Notes: a model not told the origin generated them from the sequence alone. DNA of 64,000 bases from Dastarcus helophoroides (GCA_028583605.1 CM053326.1:34628931-34692930), one strand, 5' to 3'. Counted from the first letter of the stretch, positions 33,601 to 46,478 are shown. Numbers and translations: made by a program.

Positions 33601-36261
33601 ATCTAGTCTCTTTTATTTTCTTTAAATTAAAATGACCAGATTTACTCTTTTTAAAAGAACGGTTTTCTATAACACACTTATGCACTATTCTTTGTTTTTT
33701 CCTCTCAAAACGTCAAAAATGTTCTTTTTTTGTTAAACATATGTATTCTTTGCTGGATTGCAAAATCTCTATAGTACCACCACCGAATTTACCATTGAAA
33801 TTATTTTTTTTTCAAGAGATTTAGACTTCTTTCTCTAAGTTTTGATTTTTTTTCCTTGTATTTTGTTGATGTTGTAGAATATATTTTCGGGCACTTATTC
33901 TTGTATCATGTAGTCATGATATATTTGGAGAGCGCTTTCAGCATTCTGGACCTTTAATGGAAAAAAAGCAACCCTTATATTCTCACTCTCGTGTCAGTCC
34001 GTCCATTACAGAGCCTTGTTTCTGGAAAAGTATGCACTAACGCAGGAATGTTAAATTGGACAGTGTTAGCTTATCCACGTATATATTATAACCAAACAAT
34101 TTAAAAAAGAAAATATTTTATACTAAAATGGGGGGTTAGTTTGGTCTTCGAAAAATCAAATTAAAATTAATATATCGTGCGAGGTATCATTTGAAACAGC
34201 TACTTTTAAACATTCTAAAATATTTTTTAAATAGTCTTTGGTTCAGTGGTCTTAAAGATACAGTCCAAAATCTGCAAGAAATGACCGATCCTTCTTGGGT
34301 TGGAAAATATTGGGTCACAGATTATCGGAAAAATGCTGAAATAAATATTTTATGTAAAAATAGTTGCTTGCTTGCGAAGGCTTTTTGACTTATATGGTAT
34401 CAATTTTATCAAATAAAAAACTTTGATTAGCCAAAAGTAGAGTACAGGCCAAATTTGTCCTTTATATTATTTCATTTAGATAAATATTTTAGGAGTTAGC
34501 CCAGGTATATACGCAACACAGTAATTGCGGTTGAAACCGAACTTTTTAGCGCAATTTCAAGTGATCTCATAAATTGTATTAGTCATTGACTCATTGCGAA
34601 TTGCGAATGAATGCTTTTTACTCGAGTCTATCAATCCGGTTCCATAAATGTTGCCATTGACTGTAGAAAAAAATGTGCATTTAAAAATACAATGTTCAAT
34701 TATCACATAAGAAAATTTAGATAAACTTTCGATATTGATACATGAACTTACTGTACACTGTAGTAATTGGTATGGTACCCTAGTTGTGCGAACCCGACTC
34801 GCTCTTGATTAATTTTTTTTAATTCGACAAAAATTACTTACCTTGCAGCATTATGAAATATATTTTGGGACATGTGCTATTTGTTTACATTTTTTTAAAA
34901 ATTCTTTTGCAGCTGATGGTACACGTTTTTTTTTTAGTCGACATTACAGTAACGAACAAAATTATCGAATAGTGAAGCTTAACTAAGGCATGTTTCGCTT
35001 CATGTAAAACCGGAGCTAATGAAACAATTTGTCAAAACTTTGGAAAGTATGGTGATCGTTTTAAAAGCCCTCGTGAAATATTCCCGGGTCGCTCAAAGGT
35101 AAAGGTTAACACAGGTATTTTATTGAACCGCAAATTAGAAAATTGATGAAAAGGAATGAAATTCATAATGGTGGATCGTACAGCTTTAAAATAGGCTATA
35201 CATAAATTTTAGGGGATTTCCCCAGAATCCCAGCTTTGTTGAAAATATTCCTATATTGTAAATCTCAACCTTTTTCGGTCAGTGTATCACATGAGAACTT
35301 TTCTTTTTAGTTGATAGTGATATGCTTTTTGACTAAATCCTAGTTTTAGTCAGTATGTCGGAAATGACAAAGATATGGATTCGGTTAAATGGGAAAAAAG
35401 TTTAGCAATTAAAGGACCAACAAACATTGGATACAATTTGTAAAAATACAAATTTTTAATTTTTTTTATTGTACACCGTGGTCGCTAGTCGTCGTAATCA
35501 GTTGTAATATAGCTTTTTGGATAGAAAAGAGCTTTGTCTAGACATAGATATATTTGCTGCATTTTTAAATTGGAATTAACTCCAAAATTCTTCATTGAAA
35601 ATCAACTGTCAGTTTGTGTGTACGTACAGGTTTTAATTCTTAATCGATTTTTGCCATTCTTGTTTCTATCGATTTGAAATTTATCAGAACAGAACCCTAT
35701 TGATTTTGATAATAATTGGTGAGTTAGGTAGCTTAAATTTTATTAAAGAAAAACGTAGTTACTTAGAGAAAAATTAAACTTATGAATCTCATATCCTTAT
35801 AACTTTTATACATTTTTTAGGTCAAGTTTCTCTACATGGTGTTAAAGGTAGAGAAAAAGATGACGTCATAAGAAAAACAATTTTGCAGTTTTGCTATTTT
35901 TGACAAAGTTACAATTTTTTACATAGAAGCTCCTGTCTATTTTATGTTTTTATGAAAGATAATGGAATTTAGAATAGAAATGGTTACTACATTTTTTCAC
36001 TAAGATGAATAATAACGGAGTTATGAGGACTTAAATGTATATCATAAAAAATCGAAAATTAATGTGAAATTAGCTCAGTAGACCATGACATTAAGTGTAT
36101 ATCTTAGAGATATTAGAGTTAGTATTAACAGACAGGGAACATTATTTAATTAATATTCAATCCTTATAAAAATGTATCTTTTTGAAACCGCTAATTTCGT
36201 CTTTAGAAGTTGTTTGAAAATGTCTCATCGCTCTTCAATATATTTTTCTACTCATTTCAGG
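33601..36261. other. No gene recognised
   Basis: AT-rich. Near 35000-35170 a broken frame contains a NRK-like, NGGSY-like stretch that faintly recalls a Tc1-type HTH, but this is too weak to annotate. Confidence 0.3.
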
Positions 36262-36335
36262 ACAGCATAATGACACAAGGCTACTATCCTTTGGGTAGCT
36301 GTATATAGGATTGGAAGTTGAAGCTAAGAGATCGT

Positions 36336-37441
36336 TTATGTGTAACAGAAACAAAGTAGAAGGCAGGACAGACCCCTGATGCACCCCTGCATTAATCGCA
36401 AATGTCTTGGATGAATGCCATCGACGACCTGAAGAGATCTGTCAGCGAGAAAATTGGATATCAAATGACAGAGTCCAGGAGGAAGACCATAAGATGTCAA
36501 TTTGACAAGAAGAGATCGGTGCCAGACTTTGTCAAAGGCCTTTGAGATATCCAATGCCACAATCTTAGCCTCACCATTTTCCATAGTTGAGTTACAGATA
36601 TGAGTAACAAATGCCAGTAGATCGCCCCTGGGGCGTTGTTGTCTAAAACCGTATTGTCTGTCCGAGATTATTCTATTTTCCTTTATATATTTGAGAATCT
36701 CGATGTTAATAACCTTTTCCATCACTTTAGATATAACGGGCAACAAAGATATAGGGCGATAGTTGTTAGCCAGATTTCCTTTTCCCTTTTTAGGGACCGA
36801 CTGCACCCTAACAGATTTCCAGATGTTAGGAAATACACCTTTGTTGTAAGAGAGTGTGAGCAATTTGCTTAGGACAACTCTGGGGCGCACTTCTTAAGAA
36901 CAATAGTGGGGATACCATCAAGGCCAGAAGCTTTCGAGATGTCGAGATCAAGAAAAATCTTTCTGATTGTGCGTTGTCTGAAAACAATTTCGGGCATCAA
37001 AGTGCCAACCTTAGGAAGAATAGGAGGTTCTGCGTTTCGAGTATCAAGATTGGAATTTTCAGCAAACATTAAGGCTAGCATGTGAGCCTTTTCCTTGGAA
37101 GTAGTGGCAATATTGTTATTTTCGTCGAGTAAAGGTGGAAAATTTGAAGATGTAAAATTCTTTCCAATTGACTTTGCAAATCCCCAAAAGGACCTGGAAC
37201 CGTTCGGACACTTGATAAGCCTTTGGCGCATTTTACGACCCAAATCACTTTTTACCTCGTCAATAGCCTGTTTACAAGAATTTCGTGCATCTACAAATGT
37301 GGTCCAAGTCTCGACTGAGGGATTATTTCGCCAACGACGATATGCGCGATTTTTGCAGGAGACAGCCCAAGCACATTTTTTGCTGAACCAAGATTTACTG
37401 GAGACATACTTCTTTTGGGAGTGGGGAATTGAGCATTCCAT
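36336..37441 (-). pseudogene. CR1 linker and reverse transcriptase (copy C)
   Basis: The frame 36869-37441 holds the linker (WFSKKCAWAVSCKNRAYRRW, KCPNGSRSFWGFAKSIGKNF) and RT start (SKASGLDGIPTIVLKKCAPE). A small frame break near 36880 leads into 36336-36890, with NNYRPISLLPVISKVMEKVI, then RQYGFRQQRPRGDLLAF and motif A as ALDISKAFDKVWHRSLL with its Asp intact. Motif B and the FADD motif C are missing or degraded at the truncated end. It is the best preserved CR1 RT in the window. Confidence 0.75.
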
Positions 37442-37513
37442 ATCAATCAGGATAGTTTCAGTGATAGATTCGGCGACTGAGGAAGGATTGCCTGAGTTAA
37501 AGCAGACTTCCTG

Positions 37514-37816
37514 TCATGGAAAGGATGCAAAGAAAACTCTTAATTCTTCCCAGTTTTCAGAGTTGAAGTGCCAAACCCTACGGGCCTGTGTCTGAGAAGG
37601 AGGTGGTATATGAAGCGAGCGAGAGGCTGCTACAAGTTTGTGATCCGAATTTCCAAGCGGTGATGTCACAGAGATTTTATACGAATTTGGAGAATTTGTA
37701 AGGAAAAGGTCGAATAGATTAGGTTGATGGGTATCTACATCAGGAATTCTTGTGGGTTCCTCAACTAATTGCGATAATCCACAAGTGATGGCGAAGGCCT
37801 CTGCCACCCTTCTCAC
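37514..37816 (-). pseudogene. CR1 endonuclease C-terminal part (copy C)
   Basis: The 100-residue frame includes LVEEPTRIPDVDTHQPNLFD, NSYKISVTSPLGNSDHKLVA (SDH catalytic triplet) and continues past HIPP into PSQTQARRVWHFNSENWEEL. That continuation shows what copy B lost at its deletion junction. Confidence 0.7.
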
Positions 37817-38105
37817 GTTGTCAGTTCGGGAAGAAACCTTAACCAGAGGATGTTGTGTATGTTGAAGACACCGAGAAAGACAACCTCAGCGTTTGGATAA
37901 TTCGTCTGTAGGTGGTCAAAGGTTGCGAAAAGATAAGAGAAGAGCTGTCTCTATGAGGCAAATAGAGTGAACAAATGAATATTACTTCGCTTTTGGAGCA
38001 GACTTTCAGTCAAATCATATTATGATCAGCAGATTCCAGTGCTTCTCCTCGTTGACAGGACAGGTCGCTTCGCGTAAAAGCACCAAATTTCCCCTCTTAA
38101 TCTTT

Positions 38106-39908
38106 TTACATCCTAAAAAAATACCTTTTAAATTATTATACTTCAAAATCCATAGAGACAATTGGCAACCATATCGGTATCAATAAAACAATAAAATTGT
38201 AAATCCTTAAAGGAAACTTAAATCTTTAAGACTAGGTTTCTACATAAATCCTCCCTTCGGAGCAATTACGAACTGAATTGTCTGGATCCATGACGTTTCA
38301 GCCACTACAAATGCAACAATGGATACACATATCGCTGCATCTATTATTTCTTAGCTACTTTCTTGGATAAAACTCCCAAGTGGTGGGTAAATGATAGAGG
38401 TAATCCATCCCAAATATCCGGAGAAGGGCTTAATTCGCATTCAGTTTATCTGTCTATTCACTAGCTCGCTGGGTGTAAGTGCTGAGTGCTTTTAACATCT
38501 GATATACCACAATAGGGGCTCGCTTGAAATATTATGCAAAGCGGAAGTCCTCAAAGTTTCGTGGGAATATCATCGTAAACAACCAACTACTTTGTCGTAT
38601 GTGTAAATAAAGGTTTCACTGAGACCACTTTTGATCATAAATAAAATCCCGGTAATGTTCATATAACATTATTCTCTAAATTAAAGCTCCCTGTTCGCTG
38701 ACAAGAGCCCCAAGTGCCAGAAATGACATGATAACTTATTTTAGCCAACATTTTCCACCATAATTGACAACAGTTTACTTCCGTTCCGTTAAAATAATGA
38801 ATCATGTACCTTCAAATCTGAGGAAAAGAATAAATTTTAATAGGAAGTTAGAAACCTGAAAATAATATTTTAGGAAATGTTGAGATAAAGATTTCTAGTA
38901 AATTTTAAAAATATGTGAGAACTATTTTTCAAACATACAATTTTTTTACCTAAATTCGACTTTTTCTGGAAGTTACCATTTTTTGCACAAAAACTGACTT
39001 GGAAATGTTGTCTTATTGATATTTCGGCTTTTTCGAAATTTCTACATGTCTTGAAGTTTTCCGACATGTTTTTCCTTAAACTTTAGTTGTTTTTCGAAAT
39101 TTTAACTTTAATCTGGAAATTCGATTTGCCCAGTTCGTGTAGAACACATTATCCAGCTGAAGAATTTTTTTCTATGAATTTTTCAGAATGATGTTGCCCC
39201 CCCCCCCTTGAAGGATATCATGCCAACGCCCATGAATTTCGACCTTTCGTTTCGAGTGTAAACTTGAAAATTCAAATATTTTTCTTTGACTATAATTCTG
39301 ATCTATAATTTTAAGTCCATTCTTACAATTGTTATCTTTTCCAAAATTACATCTTCCATTAGTCAATACAACCAAATAGACTAAGAAATAATTTAAACCA
39401 ATATATTGAAACATCTATGCTCGCGGCTCTTGAAATAAATATTTTGCTCCAAATGAAAAACAGTGAAATCTTAAAATATATTTGCAAGCAAATATTTGTC
39501 AAGTCTTCTGTAAAAATAATCTACATTTTACTGGCTTGGAATTATAAGGTTCTATGTAACAAGGTAACAGTTTTGAGAGAATGGTCTTACAAGATTTTAG
39601 TATTTAAAAATTGATTATTTGTGTATTTCTTCTGACTTATCACCTAATGAGAAACAAGAAACAACTAAAAGTACATAATTTACTTTTCCGAAAAATTAGA
39701 TAAAAATAAAATGAAAAAAAAAACATGGGACCTTGTATTCTCGAAACTGTTTAATTAATTCTTGAAATGTAAAAAAGAACGTTTCAAAATTGGAGAAGTA
39801 ATAGGAACAGACACAAAACTTAATGATTTACTGTCACTAAAACTTTTAACATAACACAAAAGGGAAAACTAAGGTCGAATATCTTTGAATAAGATGAAGA
39901 CAGTTAAT
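38106..39908. other. No gene; contains a T-rich array relic at about 38930-39330
   Basis: The relic has TTTCGAAATTTC and TTCGACTTTTTC units of the window's array family. A run of 12 C lies near 39196. Otherwise nothing is recognised. Confidence 0.4.
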
Positions 39909-41180
39909 TCAGATTCGCTTCTTGGATTTTTCCTTGATCTGCTTTTTGGCCATTGCCTTGGTCTGCTTCTTGGCATTTGCCTTGGTCCGCTTCTTGGATC
40001 TTGTCCTTTTACCACTCATTTTACCTTTTGGGTTGAATTTCGTAGTAGTTATATTGGGAATAACAGGTTTGAAGCATTTCTGATCAATTTTAAGTATATA
40101 TGGCAGCACAGCTTTAATGGCTTCTCTCTTTGTCAAAGGAAATTCTACTTTTACGTATGCTAGTTTTAGGATCAGGAAAATACTAAATGATTTATTTCTT
40201 CAGCTGTTCTGTTGTTGGGTTTAATATTAACTATTTTAAAGTCTTTGTCCTCGTGAGATGCTTTGTAACCGATGTTTAGGACTCCCCTTCTAATTTATAG
40301 AACTGAAACCTTAGTAAAAGGAACTTCACCATAATTGTAGCACCCTGCTAAAGGCTGGTAACCCAGGAAATCAAAACGTTTTATCTGGATTATAATATAC
40401 GGCTTTTTGTTTTTTACTTTCATTAAAATTCTTACAAGAGAAATCCACTTTACTTAAAATTCGTTCGATAACGCTGTGTACTGAATCAATTTCTTATATA
40501 CAAGAATGCCCTGGCGTTGATAGTTTACCATTTCTATTTTACTTTGCTTTAACGTGTGAGCAATTGCATAGCAAATAACAGAATTTCTGTATTGTGAAAC
40601 ACAATTGTCTCTCCACAAAGTCAGTTCTTTTATGTTGGGGTGACGCTCAATTATTCAATTTAAAATTTTGATAATGGCACTTGAAATATCATTACCTTTG
40701 CGGCCAATCATGACTTCAGGCTAAATAGCGCAATATACTTGCTCATTAAGAGAAAAATGTGGTGTCAAGTTATACAGTGACATTTACTTTTATAATAAAA
40801 TGAGGAAACCTCGGCCTTAGGATATGATAAGACATTTTGGAGGTCAAATGTTACTACAGCTTTGTTTTTATTTTTTCTCCATTGTTCCTGTCTTGTCTTT
40901 TTGCTACTTTTTCTTTCACATGCTTTAAATATTCTTCTTCATGTATATCATTTCTTTCTTCTAACTTCTATCTCTAGCTTCTGTAATTCATAGACATTGC
41001 ATCTGTCTGTTTTAGGCTTATGGAAATAAATATTAAAGTAATTACAGAAAACGTATCTATATTGTGATAACTTAACATATTCCCTATCCTTATCCGAATT
41101 ATAGCCACCTTCATAAAAAAGATCTTCTTCTTCGCTTTCACTTACTTTTCCCTAATTTTGCTATCTAATTTACCACACCA
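39909..41180 (-). pseudogene. Decayed transposase-like gene of an unnamed arthropod family
   Basis: Minus-strand blocks in shifting frames: YNSDKDREYVKLSQYRYVFC then YFHKPKTDRC (41100-41000), NKAVVTFDLQNVLSYPKAEV (near 40860), IKELTLWRDNCVSQYRNSVI then CYAIAHTLK (near 40620), DFLGYQPLAGCYNYGEVPF (near 40350), NIGYKASHEDKDFKIVNIKP (near 40270) and TKREAIKAVLPYILKID followed by a repeated Lys-rich tail to 39909. The order VTFDLQ ... W-DNC-Q-RN is familiar from a repeat-associated protein family in arthropods with an RNase H-like look; I cannot name it. At least four frame breaks. Confidence 0.5.
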
Positions 41181-42084
41181 AGCAGACCTGACGCTAAATA
41201 CGATGTTAGCCTCTTAACCACTGCTCTACATTGCAGAAAATCGCATAGTTGCTTGTTGTATCATAGAACATTGTGGTCTTGTTTTTGTAATTTTGATTTG
41301 CTGCAAAGTTCCATGTAGAACAGCTGAGCAACATAGATCTTTGTACCGGCACAATAAATTCATTCATTGCATAGAACCTTGTTAATGTGCACTCAAGACC
41401 TTCATTGTATATCCTAGGACATTAAAATCAGATGCAAAAGATACCCATAGAATCTTATGGTGCTGGTAACTCATATAGTGCTAAAATTGTAACATAGAAC
41501 CTTATAGTTGCAAGCCAGCGATTTATTTGAGCCCTAAAAGTTATAAATGCAGATCTTCTACTATATTCGTTTATTGAGCACTTTTAGGTTTTTAGTAAGT
41601 ATGTGATTGGATTTACAATTGGATTCTAAGCATAATAATGGAATAATAAACCCTCAGTAAGCGTCCGCTGACTTAGTAGCCACAAAATTTAGTGATACTC
41701 CATCCATGACTTCTGCAGTAAGTAAATGCTTGTATTTTAAATAAGGGGTAAATTATTAGTAGCGTAAAGCCCTGTAGCTTCTACAATTTTTTCAGTAACA
41801 AACATAATTTTGGGCAGAAGTATATTAGCATTACACCGCATTATAAAATTATCAAATTATAAAATTATCGGTATCAATAGAAAATTCTTATTAACGTTAT
41901 GTAGTTAACAATTTAGAAAAAAAGACCGGCGTAGGTCTATTTCTAATTGTAAAACGCCATCTTCAGAAATACAACAATATATAAGGACATCATTGGTGAT
42001 AATGATGATATAAAAAAGTGAGTACCTCACATAACAATTTTATTGAGAAAATGACACATTTATTATGATACTTTGCCTTGGGTG
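41181..42084. other. No gene recognised
   Basis: AT-rich sequence without a supportable feature. Confidence 0.35.
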
Positions 42085-42099
42085 GTGGTAAAGTTTGGA

Positions 42100-43699
42100 A
42101 TTTCATTCATAAAGGCATTATTTTTCTCAGAGATTGGCAATAGAACACAAAATAAAATTTCCCCAACTACTCTTACAGAAGATTATTACTTGTCTCATTC
42201 AAGACATTCCGTTATTAATTTCATTTATTTCAAAGTAGATATTCAAGAAGTACGTACAATAGTTAGCTCACTAAAGCCAAAAAAATTAAAAGATATTTAT
42301 GGACATTCCACTATTATGCTAAAGCATATACTAGAGTCGATCGAAATCCCATTAACATCGCTACTAAATAAGTGTTTAGACCAAGGTATTTCTCCATCAA
42401 ATTTTAAATAAGCAAATGTAGTGCCACTACATAAGAAAGCCAAAGCAAATTATCGACACATATCCATTTTTCCAACCTTTTCAAGATCTTGGATGTAGCT
42501 TCAAAACAGAGACTTACTGGTTACTTTGAAAAATTTAGTATAATTGATAGTAATCAACATGGTTTTCGAAACTCCAAATCTACTTCTATTGCTCTGATTG
42601 ATATAACTGAATATCTTTTAAATACCTTGAATGAAGGTTCAATTTGTCACATGGATTGCTATGATATCAGCAAAGCATTTGATTCTGTTGATATTAAGAT
42701 TCTCCTAAATAAACTACATTTCTATGGAATAAGAAGAACACCCTGGAGATTAATGAAGTCATATTTTTCAAAGGGTTAATTTAAATGGAAATACTTCGTA
42801 AATGAATCAATTAATTTGTGGGGTACCTCAAGGACCTATGCTAGGCCCTCAAATGTTCCTATTATACATTAACGACTTGCCCAAAAATATAAAATGGTCA
42901 AGAGTAGTGTTTGTTTGCCGATAACACTAGTATTTTGAATAAGGGAAACAATAATAATTCAGCGTCCTTAAATTCTATTTCAAGCCTATCTGAAGCAGAA
43001 AAATGGTTTGCAGCAAATAAAATGCTCTTAAATATTGATAAAACGCAATCGATAGTCTTCACAGCTAATACCTCGTCGTCCTCACAGCTAATACCTCGTC
43101 CGTAAAGGCGAAACTGAAATTCCTGGGAATATACTTTCAGCAAAACTTAAAATGGAATGAGCAAATAATTAGTCTCACTAGTCGTTTATCCAGTGCGGTA
43201 TATTCAGTGCGACGTCTAATGCGAATTGGAACATTTAAATCTGCATGGATGGCATACTATGCAAATTTTCACAGTCGAATTACATATGGGATAATCATCT
43301 GGGGAAATAGCCCTCTATAGATGAAGTCCTAAAACTCCAGAAAAAATGTGTACGTCTACTATCCAAAGTTGCCTATGTAGCAAGTTGTAGAAATTTATTT
43401 AAAAAATTACATCTCTTTATGTACTTGCCTGTGTAACATATGTGCACGAAAACAAATCTAAGCTTCTACGGAATAATGACTTTCATACATATAATACTAG
43501 ATTTAAGGAGAAACTGGTGATTCCCTATCAGCGTTTGCATTCAGAACCCCAAGAAGTAAACTCGATTAGCTTGAAATTATATAACGCAGTCCCAGATGAA
43601 TATAAATTACTACCAAATATTTCGTTTAAAAAAAGACTTAAGTCGATCTTATTGCAAAGGGCTCTATATAATATTAATGAATTTTTCCGAAAATTGTAG
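42100..43699 (+). pseudogene. CR1/L2-like reverse transcriptase remnant
   Basis: In order: VRTIVSSLKPKKLKDIYGHS (42250), LNKCLDQGISPSNFK then a VVPLHKK region (42420), a QHGFRNSKSTSIALID block (42560), motif A YDISKAFDSVD (42660), motif B GTSRT/GVPQG-type and LLYINDLPKN (42830), motif C FADNTSILNKG (42912) where the second Asp of FADD is Asn, and FLGIYFQQNLKWNEQI (43115). The tail includes YNTRFKEKLVIPYQRLHSEP (43490) and ends near 43699. Five or more frame breaks. The clade is uncertain between CR1 and L2 relatives. Confidence 0.6.
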
Positions 43700-43767
43700 G
43701 TAATTGAACATTATTGTATATACATAAAGTTGATCTAACAATGAATGTAAAAATTGATGGAAAATAT

Positions 43768-43785
43768 ATTATTATTATTATTATT
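43768..43785. repeat. (ATT)6 at the 3' boundary of the Dong-like element
   Basis: Six perfect units. It serves both as the tail of the plus-strand LINE and as the 3' flank of the Dong-like element. Confidence 0.9.
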
Positions 43786-43862
43786 TTCATTAACTCGGGA
43801 AACCCATTTCCCGGCAATCTCTCATCAGGAACCTACCCGGCTCTTCAGATCAGATGCTACTT

Positions 43863-44847
43863 TCATCCAAAAACTTTACGCAATATATTTGCAGTGCCGT
43901 ATAATGCTGTTTCTTGAATTATGTTTCTATTGATGTTTCCAGGAATATCATTCACATTGTATATGAACCTCTGACACAGTACCCAAAGATCCTACAATTA
44001 TGGGTATTATCTTTGTTCTTAATTTCCACATACGTTGGATTTCTATTTCCAGATCTCTATATTTTATTATTTTCTCTACTTCTTTACTATCTACATTACT
44101 ATCAGCAGGGATTGCCACATCGACTATCAAACAAGTGCCACTGTTCAGGTCCTTGATGACTATGTCAGGTTTATTAGCATAAATGGTTCGATCAGTGTAT
44201 ATTTGTTGGTCGTATAACAACACAATATTCCCTTTCGACTGCGTAGGTTGAGGCTCATGTTGATACCATTTAGCAGAAACTTCTATACCATAATTTTTGC
44301 TCACAGCCCAATGTATGTATGTGCATGCTCTATTGTGTCTTTTGACATATTCTTTTTTGGCGAGCTGAGGGCATGCAGAGACTATATGTTCGATATGTTC
44401 TTTTTCTTGTTTGCAGATTCTACATGTGTCATCAGTATTTATTTTCAATATTCTTTTGTCATAGTATTTGGTTCGTAAAGCTTGGTCTTGTGCAGCGGTT
44501 ATAAAAGCCTCAGTTTCCCCTTTCATTTTGCCATACTTTAGCCATTCAAATGAGCCTTGTTGATTGATGGTGGTCTTATGGATTATTTTTAAGAAGTTTC
44601 CATGTAGGGGCTTTTCTTTCCATTTTGTTTTATGTTCCTCTGTTATGGCTGCCTTTAAATATTTCTTTTGGTTTTTGATAGCTAATTCAATGCTATTATT
44701 GCCTGGTGGCACAATTTCATAACTGGTCTGTATGTGGTTTGCCTCCGATATTATGTTTTTCTGGCTGGGCTTTAACTTTTCAATTTTCTTAATTATATCT
44801 ACTAGGCTGTCACCTTTCTTCTTTAAGATATATGTGGATAGTCCCAA
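43863..44847 (-). CDS. Dong-like zinc knuckle and restriction-like endonuclease
   Basis: The frame 43948-44847 (299 codons) follows the RT after the G-run shift. CCHC knuckle: C142, C145, H154, C159 (CRICKQEKEHIEHIVSAC). PD-(D/E)XK endonuclease: NKPDIVIKD (225-233), CLIVDVAIPADSNV (239-252) with Asp243, then Lys-rich VEKIIKYRDLEIEIQRMWK. This domain nicks the target in R2/R4-type LINEs. Near 43957 a one-base change moves the last part (NDIPGNINRNIIQE, then ANILRKVFG) to another frame ending at a stop at 43863. Confidence 0.8.
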
Positions 44848-44870
44848 TATTGTTACTTTATATGCTGTTT

Positions 44871-46478
44871 CTATTTTACGAAGTCCTCTACCCCCCTTAA
44901 TCTAGTTAAGTAAAGTCTATCCACGTCTGCTCTGGGATGTAGCAACTTATACGTGGTCAGTAGCTTACGGGTCTTCCTGTCCAATTGCCTAAGTTCCTCG
45001 TTTGTCCAATTTATCATACCAAAACTATATTCTAGTACGGGCATTGCTAGATTACCAATCGCTGTTATTTTATTTTTTCCTGTAAGTTCTGTGCCTAGTA
45101 TTAACCTAATTCTTCGAACATACTCTTTTTTTATCTTATCTTTCATCTCGGCATGTTCGATGTCACGGTTTTCTGTCACTCCTAGATATTTATATGCCTT
45201 TTCAGGTTCAAGGTTTTTAATTTCAATTTTTTCGTCCATCTGTAGGTTTTCTGTGTATTTAATCTGCCCTTTATGTATGACTACCTTGACGCACTTGTCC
45301 AGTCCAAATTGCATATTGACATCTTCACTGAATTGTTTCACAATGCCTAACATGTCATTAACTCCACCTTCATTGCAGCTGAAGAGTTTTAGATCATCCA
45401 TGTATAGTAAATGTTGAACCGATGTTTTCTGTACTTTATATCCGCGGTCACTTTCACGCAGCTCTCTTGATAAGGGTATTAAGCACATGCAAAACAAAAG
45501 GGGGGACAGCGAGTCACCTTGGAAGATTCCTTTGTTGATATTTATGGTATTAGTTTCTATCACTCCTTGTTCTGTTGTCACTCTTGCTCTCGTATTCCAT
45601 TTTTCCATAGCCGTTGTGCAGAAGTGGACTATTTCGGGATCTAGATGATAAATTTGCATAGCTTGTTTTATCCAACTGTGTGGAATGCTGTCGAACGCTT
45701 TTTTGTAGTCTATCCAAGCCATGGCCAATCCCCTTTTCTTTTCTTTACCATCTTCCATAATTAGCTTATTTAATAACAGGTGCTCCTTGCATCCCAAAGA
45801 ACCCCTGGAGCAACCTTTTTGCTCAGCTGGTAGAAGATTGTTATTTACTAGATGCTCATAAATTTTATCCGAGAATATTTTGGTGATGAGTTTATAGATA
45901 ACTGATAAGCATGTTATTGGTCGGTAATTATTCGCTTTGCATGTGTCTTCTGTTTTTGGTAACAGAAAAGTAATACTTTGCGTAAGCCATTCTGGGATCT
46001 TTTCTGGCTGTTTTTTAAGTTCATTTAACGCATAAGCGAATGCCTTATGTGTAGTGTGAAATTTTTTTAAGCAGAAGTTTGGTATTTTGTCCAAACCGGG
46101 CGCTTTCCAGTTAGCTGCATTTGATAAGGCCTTTTCTATGTCTCTGATGGTGATCTCTTCGCTTGACATAAAAGGTACTTTCTGCGTAGATTTCTCTTCT
46201 CTTTTTATCCACTCTGCTTTTGAGTTGTGCCTTGCATTTGTTTCCCACTGATCCTTCCAAAAGGCTTCTATTTCATTTTGTGATGGTGCTTTTGTGATCC
46301 CTGTACTTTTTGTTTTTAACTGTTGGTAGAACTTTTTTCCATTTTCTTCAAAAAGTCTGTTTTGTTGATAAAAGTCATTTCTCTTTTGATATCTTCGTAT
46401 TCGCTGTACATATGTAAGCACCTTTTCTTTTAACATCTCCTCTACTTTCTGATAGCTGCAGTTAATTAGAGATTTCAT
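44871..46478 (-). CDS. Dong-like reverse transcriptase
   Basis: 535 codons without a stop. Seen: NWKAPGLDKIPNFCLKKF (123-140), NNYRPITCLSVIYKLITKIF (183-202), EQKGCSRGSLGCKEHLL (219-235), motif A AWIDYKKAFDSIPHSWI (254-270, Asp257 and Asp263), motif B IFQGDSLSPLLFC (318-330), motif C YMDDLKLF (359-366) with both Asp residues, and YKYLGV later. All RT catalytic residues are present. The frame ends after LRG at a G6 run, where one base fewer than expected diverts it to a stop at 44871. The start ATG may be internal to a longer original frame. Confidence 0.85.
   Translation of the reverse strand: MKSLINCSYQKVEEMLKEKVLTYVQRIRRYQKRNDFYQQNRLFEENGKKFYQQLKTKSTGITKAPSQNEIEAFWKDQWETNARHNSKAEWIKREEKSTQKVPFMSSEEITIRDIEKALSNAANWKAPGLDKIPNFCLKKFHTTHKAFAYALNELKKQPEKIPEWLTQSITFLLPKTEDTCKANNYRPITCLSVIYKLITKIFSDKIYEHLVNNNLLPAEQKGCSRGSLGCKEHLLLNKLIMEDGKEKKRGLAMAWIDYKKAFDSIPHSWIKQAMQIYHLDPEIVHFCTTAMEKWNTRARVTTEQGVIETNTININKGIFQGDSLSPLLFCMCLIPLSRELRESDRGYKVQKTSVQHLLYMDDLKLFSCNEGGVNDMLGIVKQFSEDVNMQFGLDKCVKVVIHKGQIKYTENLQMDEKIEIKNLEPEKAYKYLGVTENRDIEHAEMKDKIKKEYVRRIRLILGTELTGKNKITAIGNLAMPVLEYSFGMINWTNEELRQLDRKTRKLLTTYKLLHPRADVDRLYLTRLRGVEDFVK

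Larger units (their letters stand above)
36262..38105 (-). mobile_element. CR1-type LINE copy C, truncated at both ends
   Basis: On the minus strand it runs from within the endonuclease (about 38105) through the linker (37441) and RT to about 36262, where homology to copy A stops just at the motif C region. The 3' tail and A-rich end seen in copies A and B are absent. This is unusual because target-primed reverse transcription normally truncates 5' ends, so a later deletion is likely. Confidence 0.75.
42085..43785 (+). mobile_element. CR1/L2-like LINE, 5'-truncated, ending in (ATT)6
   Basis: The plus-strand element carries only RT and the C-terminal tail. Its 3' end is an ATT microsatellite (43768-43785), a tail type common in this clade. 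The Dong-like element lies directly beyond, in the opposite orientation, probably inserted in this tail. Confidence 0.65.

Noticed and set aside
34960..35170. Possible Tc1-type HTH remnant
   Set aside because: Only a vague NGGSY-like similarity in broken frames; no catalytic motifs or terminal repeats.
41190..41240. tRNA-like A box (GAGCAGTGGTTAAGAGG on the minus strand)
   Set aside because: No B box at a proper distance and no cloverleaf.
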